The notes under the pieces were generated by a model. The model made no database searches, was not told the origin of the DNA, and was given only the letters and a program-made list of their open reading frames with translations. From Oscheius sp. JU75 (lineage: Eukaryota > Nematoda > Chromadorea > Rhabditida > Rhabditidae), in the NCBI GenBank assembly GCA_037178855.1, contig JASJZC010000001.1:1798001-1862000 (forward strand): a stretch of 64,000 nt of DNA. Direction: 5' to 3'. Made by a program: the position numbers and the translations under genes. This document shows, piece by piece, positions 23,092 to 32,918 of the stretch; within the stretch, counting starts at the first letter, position 1, and every line of letters starts with the position of its first letter.

Positions 23092-25560
23092 ATGAGAACA
23101 CCTATATTTCTACTCAGCTCCCTAGCCGCGCTTTTCTCACTCTCTTTGGCCGAATTCTGCTCGAGGATGCAGGCATGCGAGGCACAGATCTCGCGCTACC
23201 CGCACTCGGAAGATGTAGGCTTACAACTAGCTCAGCATACGAGAGCACAGGAAGCCAGCGGCTGGGGCAGTGGCATGATTCCGCTCTATGACGAGCTCCT
23301 CGACGAGCAGAATCCGCTCGACTACACCCAAGAGCCGGAGCTAGCCACGTGAGTTGTTGTTTTCGGGCCCTTTCGGCGTGGTTTTGATGGAAAAGTTGCT
23401 TGTGGACAAACAACAGGCGGTGAGTCGCGTGATTTTTGATACAGTAGAGATTATGAGTAGCTAGAGAGATGTGGGGTGGATTGCTGTGATTCTTTCTTGG
23501 TATTTTTCATTGTTTCGCCTCTGAGAGGTGGCAAAAAAGGCACTTTCCCTTATTTGAAGCTGAGACCCAGTAATTTTCGGTTGTCCACCAGATTCTCACA
23601 TATCCAAAGGTTGAGGTTCAGAGACCTTTTTTAACAATAAGAAACAGATTTTTCTGAGGAGAAACAACAAAGAAATTGGCCCAACGTCAATTGTTTTCTA
23701 CAACTTGAATTGCCGCTCAATTCGAATTTTAATCCCGCAAATAATTGAGCGTGCATTTGAAAGATACTTTATTCGCCGATTTACGACGTTTTACTGAAAA
23801 ATTAGAATAATTCACCTGGAATAGACTTCTTTCATGTCACGAACACTTTTTTTTAAACAAATTAGAAGATTATTTATGAGTTTTAGAAAGAAAAATGTGT
23901 TTGAATGGTCAAAAGAACAAATGACAAAAGTCTCTGTAAATTTGGATATTTTGATGGATTTTAGTAAGCGGACTTGTCTTGATTCTAAAGATAAGTAAGT
24001 TTTCTATTAGAGAGTTCAAATAACTTAGGATAGTAAGATAAAATAGACAGGATTTGGGACGACAAAAATAGGAAACAGTTCAATGAACTGTTTCCACAAG
24101 AAATTTATCATACTTCAAAGCCAAAAGAGCCCATTCTAGACACTCTCTCTGCACCTGCATCAATAATCAGACATGCGACTCGTCTGTCGACAGCAGAAAC
24201 ATGAATCTGGATAACAGTTTGAGGCTGACGTTCTGTGCGGACGTCGACTCCCAGCTGGTCAATGCTTGTAAGGTAGGGAAAGCGATAAAAAGAGGAGAAA
24301 ATAGCGGATTTTTAGGGAAGGAGAGGCCTGATCCGAGTCATTGGACCGGCTGACGAGACGGGTATGTTCAGTTTTTTTGCTGGGGCGAGAAGGTGGATCC
24401 GAGAGGAAAAAAAGGCTGTGATTTATGTGTTTTTTTGGTAGTGTAAAGTTGAAAAACCCATGATCTTTTGTACGCATTTCATACTCTTCCCTTCCTCCGT
24501 CTCTATAGCTTTTACAGAGAAATACGTTCTGTATGGTATCCCTGGCTTTCTCGTATTCCTTTTCTTTTGCTCAAACCCCAGCTGCCAAAAGTAGCAAACG
24601 ACTCCTCTCAGAATTTCTCAGTTTGCCACCTTATTCGACGCGGCTAAAAATATTCTTTGAGCATTACTAAAAAAATTATGCCCATTGCTCGTTCTGTTAC
24701 TAGGGGGATCTATGCGACGTTTTCTGCAATTTTCTCTTCAAATACCGTATGTACTAACTTTCACAGGGGACAGGTCTCGGTAAGTAGAGCAAAGAAGTTG
24801 TAGGCATTTCAAAGAAATACGAGTTTTTTTTTCTCACACTTTCTCTGAAACTTCCGGCCAATATCTTTCCTGTCAATCCAATTCTGTCCGCCTGTCCCTC
24901 TCGCACTTACAAATCGTGTCTCTGTACATTTGTTCTCCTATCACTGTCTAGCTGTTGCCAATCTGTTTGTCACGTTCCAGTATTGAATTCGGTCTCTATC
25001 ACACATTAGGTCCCCTTGCTACCAAATTACTCTCATTTGAGTTTTTAAATAGTCATTTTTATCCATGGTCACGAAAAAAGCCACACGAAACTCTGCGGAA
25101 AACAAACCAGGCTCCAGAGACTATCAATTAACAGGGCCCGCTAATAGTAACTGAATAGACTATTGCGCTCTCCTAATCCATATTCTCTCCATGTTTTCCT
25201 GACCAATTTCCACAGAAGTTCTCACTTGTTCACACGCAAAAAGATCCATTTCCGGACCGGAAACTCTGTCTCTCAGTGTTGTGATGACTCATTGTTGCGT
25301 CTTTCTTGCTCAGACTGCTGTGTTGTGGCAACAACTGTCTCTCTGTCTTCCCGCCTCGAGATTGATTATCTCCCACCAACCGATCCACCATGGGGATGGG
25401 ATTCCACATTCAAAATGCGGAAAACATATTTTTTTAAGGAAGCTTCGTGGATAGTGTCAGCTCAACAATCGTGTTCTGCAGCTGCCCCACCGGCTACCAA
25501 CGACAGCAGACCGAGGTCTGGGAAGGGGGCCTGCTCTCAGTACAGTACAAATGTGTTTGA
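23092..25560 (+). CDS. Secreted cysteine-rich protein, unknown family
   Basis: Four exons: 23092-23348, 24140-24272, 24316-24361, 25439-25560, giving 185 residues; every splice phase closes. Residues 1-20 (MRTPIFLLSSLAALFSLSLA) form a clear signal peptide. The remainder has ten cysteines, in groups such as FCSRMQAC, LCTCINNQTC, TFCADVD and VFCSCPTGYQ, with the last in YKCV near the stop. A dibasic KGRRG occurs in the middle, a possible convertase site. It lacks a membrane anchor or GPI tail, so it should be released. The even cysteine count suggests disulfides and a growth-factor-, antagonist- or hormone-like fold. I cannot assign a family. GAGTTTAG ends 3 bases before the ATG. Introns 1 and 3 are long (0.8 and 1.1 kb). 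Confidence 0.7.
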
Positions 25561-25779
25561 AACGTGATTGTGACCAGTGTTTCCAAAAAAGAGATGAATA
25601 ATTTACCACGAGCACGTCTTTTGAATTGCAATGAAACCGGGGCGACGCGCTATATAAAATAGGAGCTGAGACTGGTACAAACATATAGGAGAAAGGGTCG
25701 TGAAAATTAGAAGTACACTCGGCTGCAGAAAGAGAGGAAGAGACTCGTAAAGGCCACGATCTGTTTTAGAAGAGAGACA

Positions 25780-27717
25780 TCAGTTGCCACCACGAAGAGC
25801 CAGCACCAGATGCAGAACGGAGCCTCCCTGGACCTGAAACGGGGTTGAGCCTAGATTTGCGGCTAGACTTTTGACAGAGAAGGCGAGATCTTGGTAAAAG
25901 TATTGTCGCGTAGTACTACAGCTACCCTTCAAACTTATCGGATCGGTACAAAAAAATTTGGTACGGTAGCACGGCAGTACGGTAGCTTTCAAAATCGCCG
26001 AAAACGTTTTTCGACGATAACTGTTTTCTATGAGCAGATAGAAAAAAAACGGTTAACTACAAAAAAAAAACTCATTTTATCGAGACGCATCTTTTGCATA
26101 TTTGAAACCTTAACTTACTTGCTCCTGCACAATTATGGCCTTTTTTTTCCTTTTTTTTTTGCAGTGGTAAAGTCTTCGTTTGGGAAATATTTAAAAATAG
26201 GTCAAAGCTTCGGATCCTCCGCACGGAAAGTGTTCCTCTATTATTGTTTTGGTCAGCAATAATATTACCATACCAAGTTTGTGCAAATGGAGTGAAAAAA
26301 CAATTTTTTTTACTTTAAATTTCTTGTCACGAATCGTCAAAGTTGCTACTTTAGAGGCTCGCCATTTGCATGTCTCGCAGTGAAATTGACTTAATTTTCT
26401 TTCCACTCATTATTCCCGGTCCATAGTACATCTCAATGACTTTCCAGAACGATTGCTGCTTTTTTCCGGCTTGTGTGGCCATGTGAAGTTCCTAATTTTG
26501 ATCGTTTTCGAAAAGTGTCGCCGATAAAAATGGTCGAGTAAGCAATTTTAGAAACTGCCGGAAGTTATATATTGTTAGTAAGTGTCATAGAAATGAAAAC
26601 CTTTTTATTTAGAGAAAATCATCTGATACCCTTATCCGACTATTTAAGTTAAGTTTTCAAATATGCAAAAGATGCGTCTCGATAAAGTGAATTTTTTTTT
26701 GTAGTTGATCATCTTTTCTATCTGCTCATAGAAAACGGTTATCGTCGAAAAACGTTTTCGGCGATATTGAACCCAAAAGCTCTCAGTATTTTTTTCGGGG
26801 TCGGCTACTCCCAGAAAATTTTTTGTACCGATCCGATAGGGTAGCTGTAATACTACTTTGACGCACCCTAATATTTCGGTGCCGGGTACTGTTCATTGAG
26901 AGCGCTGATTCATTCATAAGCACAACATCCCGAAAAAGCCTGGTATCACGAGATTTCTGATTAAGAGGTGCCAGTTTTGTCTCACATACTCGGAGAAACA
27001 AACATGCTCTTTTTTGTATGAGAAGAATGTTTAGCGACAACGTATCATATAGAGCAACAGACTGTTGAAAAAGAGCATGTTCTAAACAGCGCGAAAATTT
27101 GAACAGAGACGAAAACCCTGTTTTTTTGTTCCACTGAGCTATGTGCATGCCACGAAGTTCGTATTCCTCCGGCCATTGACATCGGAAAATCTGAACATTT
27201 TACAGCTAACAGGAAACTTAATGCGCGAGGTTTTCGCGTGTTTTAGCACTGTTGTGTGGCAAACATTAGCGATTTTTCATGAAAAAAACACCCATTTCTA
27301 CCCGCCTTTTCTTATTATGTTCGCAAACTACAGCTTCGTTTTTCACAGATATTGCTCAACTGTGAAGTCTTTTCTTGCCCGCATTTTCAGTATTATGTGT
27401 AATCCATATGTAATCGGTCGGAGCTCGACTTTCAGCCAATAAGCGCAGTTATCCTCGTGGATTTGGGCGGACAAGCAGTATGAACTTGAGCAACCTTATA
27501 ATCTTGAGCCGTCTTATCATCGTTCATCTGCTTTCCGGCAAAAATGAGACGCTGCTGCGGCGGCGGGATTCCTTCCTTCTCCTCGACCTGAACCAATTTT
27601 TTGTCACAAAATTAGCTCAAAAAAGCTCACCTTTTCCTTTATCCTGTCGACACGATCATTGGGCTCGATGTCGAGCTCGATTTCCTTCCCAGTCAGGGTC
27701 TTGACCTTGATCAGCAT
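25780..27717 (-). CDS. ned-8: NEDD8 ubiquitin-like modifier
   Basis: Three exons on the minus strand: 27631-27717, 27495-27587, 25780-25833, giving 77 residues. NEDD8 is conjugated to cullins and activates cullin-RING ligases. The sequence starts [19 protein letters not shown] and continues [30 protein letters not shown] and [14 protein letters not shown]. The Ala before LRGG (position 72) distinguishes it from ubiquitin, which has Arg. After Gly-Gly there is only Asn before the stop, so the precursor tail is one residue against five in human NEDD8. CCTTCCAG ends 8 bases before the ATG. Intron 2 is 1.66 kb and contains a foldback element. The zinc-finger gene upstream ends 243 bases away on the same strand. 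Confidence 0.95.
25897..26870. mobile_element. Non-autonomous foldback (long-TIR) DNA element
   Basis: Two inverted arms of about 225 bp each, 25897-26118 and 26645-26870, enclose about 525 bp. Matching blocks include TATCGGATCGGTACAAAAAA, ATCGCCGAAAACGTTTTTCG, TTTTCTATGAGCAGATAG and GAGACGCATCTTTTGCATA, each found forward in the left arm and reverse-complemented in the right. The arms differ by scattered substitutions and an insertion. The core has no transposase-like frame. This is a MITE-like insertion within ned-8 intron 2. The exact ends and target duplication could not be fixed. Confidence 0.7.
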
Positions 27718-27960
27718 GGTGGGATCTGGAAGGGTTTTACATACGAAAATGGCACGAAATTGGGCATAGATAACAAGCAGATTGAACTCTGGTTTATCAG
27801 GAGAAAACCAACGAAAATTTTGTTTTTTAATATTAATATTTGCGCGGGGTGTTAGACGACATTTGAACATACAAGGAGAGACTCTGAGAGCCCTAGTTAC
27901 AGGGAGAATTGGGGGGGCTAAAATTACATACATATATATAGATAGAAAAATGGGTCATTT

Positions 27961-29353
27961 TCAGTGAAAGGGAGGTCGGTGCATGACGGGACGGGCTCGG
28001 AAGACATCGTTGGCTGTAGTATATTGCATTGGCGCGCTCGTGACCGCTTTAGACATGTCCGGCTCCGGGGCTGCTTCGGGAGGATGGTCGTATCTGAAAA
28101 TTATGATGTTTTGCAGGGGGTTGGAGCGTTTCTGTGGGGTGAAAAAAAACGTCATTTTTGGCAAAGAACCATGGAGGGACTAGATTTTGAGACAAAAAGA
28201 GCTCTTGACAATGGTATTTTGAAATTTTGACACGGTTATCTAAAAGTTTTTTACACGAGTGACTACATTTGAGCACAAACCTACACATTTACCCAGCTTG
28301 AGGCATTAAAAAAAATCTCAAGGTGGCTCGAGATGCCAAAATACATTGGTAACACAGAGAAAATATGAGAAACAATAGGGGATGAACCGGTTACGAGAAA
28401 GTTCTAGTTGATTAAACCGAAGCTTATGTGTGCAAAAAGAAAAGTATAATATGTACAAAAATAATAGAGCATTTTTCAAACCATCGAGACTGAAAAGGTG
28501 CGGCGTTTTGAACACTTTCAAATTTGCGAGAAATTCCTTCTCGTTTTCTTCAGAGTTACTCTTTTCTTGTCAATTTTACGTTCTAATTGTAAAAGAGTGT
28601 AATCTCTTTCGTTTACGTACAAGAAATTTTCGGAATCTAGTAGGAAATGCAGCGAAAAATGTAGAAAACCAAAGTAGGGAATTTTAGAGAAGTTTGAAAA
28701 CGGTCAAAACGGCGCGCTTTTTTCGGAAAATTTTCGTTTGAAAAAATCCTTTTTCTTGGACAGACTATACTTTTTCAACAATTGTTCGGCCGTGAAAAAA
28801 TGAGATTTCGTCAAGAAAGCTGGAGAGCAGGAGTCATATACAGGAGCTGCTGCCCAAAAGTAATTTTAGGCGAGTTTTTTACCCTTTTTCTGTCAAGCGA
28901 AGTATAAAGAAAAGTAAGCACACACCTGCAATTCTTGCCCCTCTTACACTGGCCGCGTCTGAAGGCCTTGCAGACTGGCTTTGTCTTCTTGGGATCCGTG
29001 AGCGGCACATGCCTGCTCAGCATGGCCTCGTGCTCCATCACCGCCCTCTCGTACTCGTTGACCATAACCGTCGTGGTCAGCTTCTGCGAGAAGGCTTCGG
29101 CGGCTGAAGGAAGACGTCGTTTCGCGGGCCCGGGCTCATCCTCCTCCTCCGGCGGCTCTTGATTCTTAACTGGACTCGTCGCCGCCTCGCTTTCTGTACT
29201 GCTGTCTGAGTCCTCGTCTTCTTGGGCTGCGAGAAGGCCGTTGTGGCTGCTGCTGCTCGGTTCTTCGGCTCGCTCGGAGGACGTGCTTGTGGGCTCTTCT
29301 TCGCAGTCGCTCTCATCGTCACTCCCATACGACGAGAGCAGGTTGAGAGCCAT
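27961..29353 (-). CDS. CCCH zinc-finger protein
   Basis: Two exons on the minus strand, 28926-29353 and 27961-28093, giving 186 residues. The protein begins MALNLLSSYGSDDES and is acidic and Ser/Glu-rich to about residue 80, like many nuclear RNA-processing factors. A KRR patch and a helical segment (VMVNEYERAVMEHEAML) follow. Then comes one CCCH finger, C-x7-C-x5-C-x3-H (VCKAFRRGQCKRGKNC then RYDH), which is split by the 832-base intron between its third Cys and the His. Such fingers usually bind RNA. The tail is Pro/Met-rich. The phase closes across the intron (AG+A). The TTTCAG acceptor abuts the ATG directly, leaving no genomic 5' UTR. I cannot name the ortholog. It lies 243 bases upstream of ned-8, possibly in one operon. 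Confidence 0.75.
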
Positions 29354-29650
29354 CTGAAAGTTGCGGTAATTAGTTTAAATATTGATTTTGAGAGAAGTTG
29401 GAGTCGAGAAAACTATAGAATATATCGACTTTGACCGGGAAATCCGAAAGATTCAGAGAAAACAACGAGGTTACTTTGATTCTACGGCAAAATCATGAGC
29501 TAAAGCGAGTTTAGATGCTCGTTTACGGAAGGAAAAACAGGGCTGTATCCTTGAATACCAAGCAACATAAGATCTAAGAAGTGGACTGACGAGACATGCG
29601 GCTCAGAGGGTATGGAAAACCTATTTGGTATTCTTGAGCAGACAGCTAAA
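29354..29650. other. Spacer between zinc-finger gene and retrotransposon
   Basis: Flank of the PAT-like insertion, on the promoter side of the zinc-finger gene. No feature other than its leader acceptor ending at 29354 is visible. Confidence 0.4.
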
Positions 29651-29781
29651 AGTGATGTTTTGGGCGGTGGCAAAAGGATGGGACGCGGAATGAGGGCCCG
29701 CCACGAATGGCGGGTTACGGTAGACGATGCCGCGACAGCGGATCGTCGTTCCCGGAAATCATTCCGGCTTTTCGTTTTCTC
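29651..29781 (+). repeat. PAT split repeat A1
   Basis: 131 bp at the left end, beginning AGTGATGTTTTGGGCGG. No difference from A2 was seen. It includes a short hairpin CCCGCCACGAATGGCGGG. Confidence 0.9.
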
Positions 29782-29920
29782 GTATCAACATTCATTTCTA
29801 ATTTTCTTCATATATTTGTTGCTAAATTCTACTATTCTTCAGTTTTTCGGGTATACTCAATTTTCGCTGCATTCGTTCTCGTGTCTTCTATTTCGCTCAA
29901 ACCCCAGTTCAGGTCAGAAA

Positions 29921-30577
29921 ATGAGCGAGCAATCGCCTTCTTGCGAAGATGTGACCCCGCGTCACTCGGACGCCGACATGCGAGCTTTCGCGGAGATGTG
30001 CGTCGAGAATTACGAGAAGAAGCAACTCGTCAAACAGGGAGGCAGAAAGAGGGAAGATGTGAAGTTGGATCGTAAAGGATATCAAGCGCAGTTCGATTTC
30101 AATCAGGAGCTGATGGAGCTGATGACGGAGGCCGAGAAGAACAAAGAAGAGATCCTTACCAAGTTGAAGAACCGCAACGAGCTCTTGCGCGTGGCCGACA
30201 AGAATCCAGCCGTTTTTGACCTACTCGAGGCAAAGAAGAAAGCAGAAGAGCTGAGGATTACCGACCCGATTCTGGCCGAGATCATCGAGGAACAGGCGAG
30301 GGAGAAGAAGAAGGAAGATAGGAAGCGCAGACATTCGCCTTCAGCCAGGCAGCCCTTTCGTTACCGGGAACCGGCCCGCCAACCCGGCTCCCGCTTCTCA
30401 TCCGGCTACCAAAAGGACAACGGTTACTTCTACGCTCCCCACGACGCCTACGGTTACAGTGCTCCGCCGCGCCCGTTTTTCCCCGAAAGAAGAGACCGTT
30501 CTAGAGACGTTTGCAAAGTTTGCGGCCAACAGGGCCACTGGGCCCCAGATTGTCCGAGGAGGACAGACAGGAAGTAA
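29921..30577 (+). CDS. PAT gag-like protein with zinc knuckle
   Basis: An open frame of 218 residues from ATG 29921 (MSEQSPSCED); the frame is open further upstream, but that part is 5' leader and A1. The middle is highly charged and helical (Lys/Glu-rich, residues about 50-130), then Arg/Pro/Tyr-rich. It ends with one CCHC knuckle, C-x2-C-x4-H-x4-C (VCKVCGQQGHWAPDC), the nucleic-acid-binding motif of Gag proteins. It is probably the structural protein that packages element RNA. The RT frame overlaps its 3' end in the +1 frame. Confidence 0.8.
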   Translation: MSEQSPSCEDVTPRHSDADMRAFAEMCVENYEKKQLVKQGGRKREDVKLDRKGYQAQFDFNQELMELMTEAEKNKEEILTKLKNRNELLRVADKNPAVFDLLEAKKKAEELRITDPILAEIIEEQAREKKKEDRKRRHSPSARQPFRYREPARQPGSRFSSGYQKDNGYFYAPHDAYGYSAPPRPFFPERRDRSRDVCKVCGQQGHWAPDCPRRTDRK

Positions 30578-32591
30578 GGTTTCTTGCAATTTTTCATTTT
30601 CGGGGATCTCTATCCCAAGTATTCCGGGTCTCGATCCCGAAGAGTCCGGTGCTACTCCGGCTGCGCAGGTTTTTCGCGCCGGAAAGATCCACAAATTCAT
30701 TGAATTTTGGAAGAGACTAGACCTGAGCCCTGTGGTGGCCGACTCGTTGGAAAACGGCTACTCAATACCTTGGAAAGATCAGCCGCCGTCACTTGCGTTT
30801 AAAAATAAAAATAATACCTCGGCGCTAGCCCACACTGATTTTGTAATCAAAGAAATTTCAGAACTCTTGCAAACCGCCGCAATTGAGGAGCTTTCCGAGG
30901 ACACAGCTCGCCATACTTTCTTCAGCCCCCTTTCCGTAGCCGAGAACAATAGTAAGTTGCGTCTGATTTTAGACCTGTCGTTCTTGAACGATTTCGTGGC
31001 TAAAGAGAAGTGTAGATTCGAAGATTTTGCCATTATAAAAGACCTTTTGCCTAAAAACGGCTACGCTTGTACTTTCGACCTGAAGAGCGGGTACCATCAT
31101 TTAGCCATGAGCGTCGAGTCGCGTAACTACTTAGGTTTCCGCTGGGAAAATTGTTCCTACAGATTCAAGGTATTGCCATTTGGCCTTTCTTCTGGTCCTA
31201 GAATTTTTACGAAGCTTTTGCGACCATTTGTGAAAAAGTGGAGGTCAGATGGACTAGGGATCGCTCTATATCTAGATGACGGAGTAATTTACGCAGAAAA
31301 GGCCGAGGACTGCGCCAAGGCAGTGGAGATAGTGAGGCGTGATTTGCTAGCCGCAGGATGGACCTTTTCCGAAAACAAATGTCATTGGACCCCATCTCAG
31401 ATTTTCACTTGGCTAGGATATGAAGTTAAACTGGCAGAATACCGTTTTTCAATCACGCAGAGGCGTCTAGATAACGTAAGAGGTTGCTTGTTAAAACTAC
31501 AAACGGTCCGATCTCCCTCTCTTAGGCAAAGGCTGAAATTCACGGGTTCACTAGCCTCATTACATCTCCTGTTTACAGATTTCGAGAAGAGAGAGTCCAA
31601 ATATCTGCAGACTACGACGGCCACGGCACAAAGAGACGGGCACGCTCTGGATTACCACATTAAGAAGAATGAAGGAGAAAAAGGTGAGCTCTTGTTTTGG
31701 ACTCGATATTTCCAAAACTTTCCGACAAGATCGCTTGATCTTCCACCTTTACGAGAGACACCGGTAACGAAAATCAGCGTAGATGCTTCGGCATTCGCAG
31801 TTGGCGCCATCTTACACACCGGGAAAGAAGGAAGAACCTCACGCGAACTCCCAGAACGTCTGTTGATAGCGTCGAGTACTCACAGAGAGCTGTTCGCGAT
31901 AGATTTCGGCTTGAGAAGCTTTTTGCCTAACATTCAAAGTCCAGTTTTGGTCTCTTGCGATAACCAAGCTGCGTGCGCCATCTATCGGAAAGGTAGCATG
32001 ATTCCGGAGCTTCACGAGCAGGCAAAAAGCATTTGGAGAATGCTAGACGAACAGAATATCATAGCGTACGTAGATTGGATTCCAAGGGAAGACAACGTTG
32101 AGGCTGACGCAGCGAGCAGGGAGATTGACTTGGATGACTGGAGAATTAGGCCCGAGATAGCTGAATGCGTACAGAATAGACTAGGAAGGTGCGACATTGA
32201 CCTATTCGCAAACGACAGAAACAGCAAGTGCTCAACATTCATTTCCAGATCGGCATGCCCGAGGTCGTCTGGAATCGATGCTTTCGACCACGCTGGATAC
32301 TGGAGGAACACGTCTACGATTTGGTTAGTGCCGCCGATTGGCCTTCTTGCAAAAGTCTTGAAGTTTGCTTCCCACTACGGCTCCAAAGGAATTTTGGGCT
32401 GTCCAATTTGGCCAGCGCAGCCCTACTGGCCGATACTGTACGATCATGGCAACTGGGCGCCTTTTGTAAAGCAGGTCCTTCGCTACGAGACAGGTCATAA
32501 GCTGTTCGAACCCATGCCATTTCAGTCGAAATTCGGTTCAGAATATTCAAAAAGTCCGTTTGTCTTTATTAAATTCGATTTCTCTCAATAG
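30459..32591 (+). CDS. PAT reverse transcriptase-RNase H polyprotein
   Basis: Open for 711 codons, overlapping the gag-like ORF by 119 bases in the +1 frame. There is no ATG before the RT core, so it may be made by frameshifting or from a spliced message. RT motifs in order: KLRLILDLSFLN, FDLKSGYHHLAM, LPFGLSSGPRIFTKLL, and the catalytic YLDDGV at about residue 271. RNase H follows with SVDASAFAVGAIL (about residue 440), the SSTHRELFAI helix and SCDNQAACAIYRKG. The C-terminal region (LFANDRNSKC ... WLVPPIGLLAKVL) is typical of DIRS/PAT polyproteins. All catalytic aspartates that I can place are present and no internal stop occurs. Confidence 0.9.
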   Translation: MLRRARFSPKEETVLETFAKFAANRATGPQIVRGGQTGSKVSCNFSFSGISIPSIPGLDPEESGATPAAQVFRAGKIHKFIEFWKRLDLSPVVADSLENGYSIPWKDQPPSLAFKNKNNTSALAHTDFVIKEISELLQTAAIEELSEDTARHTFFSPLSVAENNSKLRLILDLSFLNDFVAKEKCRFEDFAIIKDLLPKNGYACTFDLKSGYHHLAMSVESRNYLGFRWENCSYRFKVLPFGLSSGPRIFTKLLRPFVKKWRSDGLGIALYLDDGVIYAEKAEDCAKAVEIVRRDLLAAGWTFSENKCHWTPSQIFTWLGYEVKLAEYRFSITQRRLDNVRGCLLKLQTVRSPSLRQRLKFTGSLASLHLLFTDFEKRESKYLQTTTATAQRDGHALDYHIKKNEGEKGELLFWTRYFQNFPTRSLDLPPLRETPVTKISVDASAFAVGAILHTGKEGRTSRELPERLLIASSTHRELFAIDFGLRSFLPNIQSPVLVSCDNQAACAIYRKGSMIPELHEQAKSIWRMLDEQNIIAYVDWIPREDNVEADAASREIDLDDWRIRPEIAECVQNRLGRCDIDLFANDRNSKCSTFISRSACPRSSGIDAFDHAGYWRNTSTIWLVPPIGLLAKVLKFASHYGSKGILGCPIWPAQPYWPILYDHGNWAPFVKQVLRYETGHKLFEPMPFQSKFGSEYSKSPFVFIKFDFSQ

Positions 32592-32652
32592 CCAAACTCT
32601 GGGAACTCTTGCTATCCACTACGTACCTCTCCTCCGGCTTTGACTTTGTATC

Positions 32653-32739
32653 CGAATGAAGCGTCCTCCTGCCAAAGCCCAAAACATAGTTTTTCTCGTA
32701 AAGAACGAGATGATAATCGAAGAGAGAGAAGAGAAAAGT
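32653..32739 (+). repeat. PAT split repeat B1
   Basis: 87 bp beginning CGAATGAAGCGTCCTCCTGC. No difference from B2 was seen. It abuts A2 and together they form the internal B1-A2 junction expected of a circular-intermediate element. Confidence 0.9.
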
Positions 32740-32867
32740 GATGTTTTGGGCGGTGGCAAAAGGATGGGACGCGGAATGAGGGCCCGCCACGAATGGCGGG
32801 TTACGGTAGACGATGCCGCGACAGCGGATCGTCGTTCCCGGAAATCATTCCGGCTTTTCGTTTTCTC
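32737..32867 (+). repeat. PAT split repeat A2
   Basis: 131 bp beginning AGTGATGTTTTGGGCGG. No difference from A1 was seen. It overlaps B1 by the 3-base AGT that is also found at the element's outer ends, marking the likely recombination core. Confidence 0.9.
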
Positions 32868-32918
32868 ACCCACCAACCCACCCTTGTTGCAGACGCTCGC
32901 TGGAGAATTCTGGAGGAC

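Noticed and set aside
25891-26406. Frames within the foldback element
   Set aside because: They lie in the inverted arms, lack any transposase motif and are AT-rich. The element is taken as non-autonomous.
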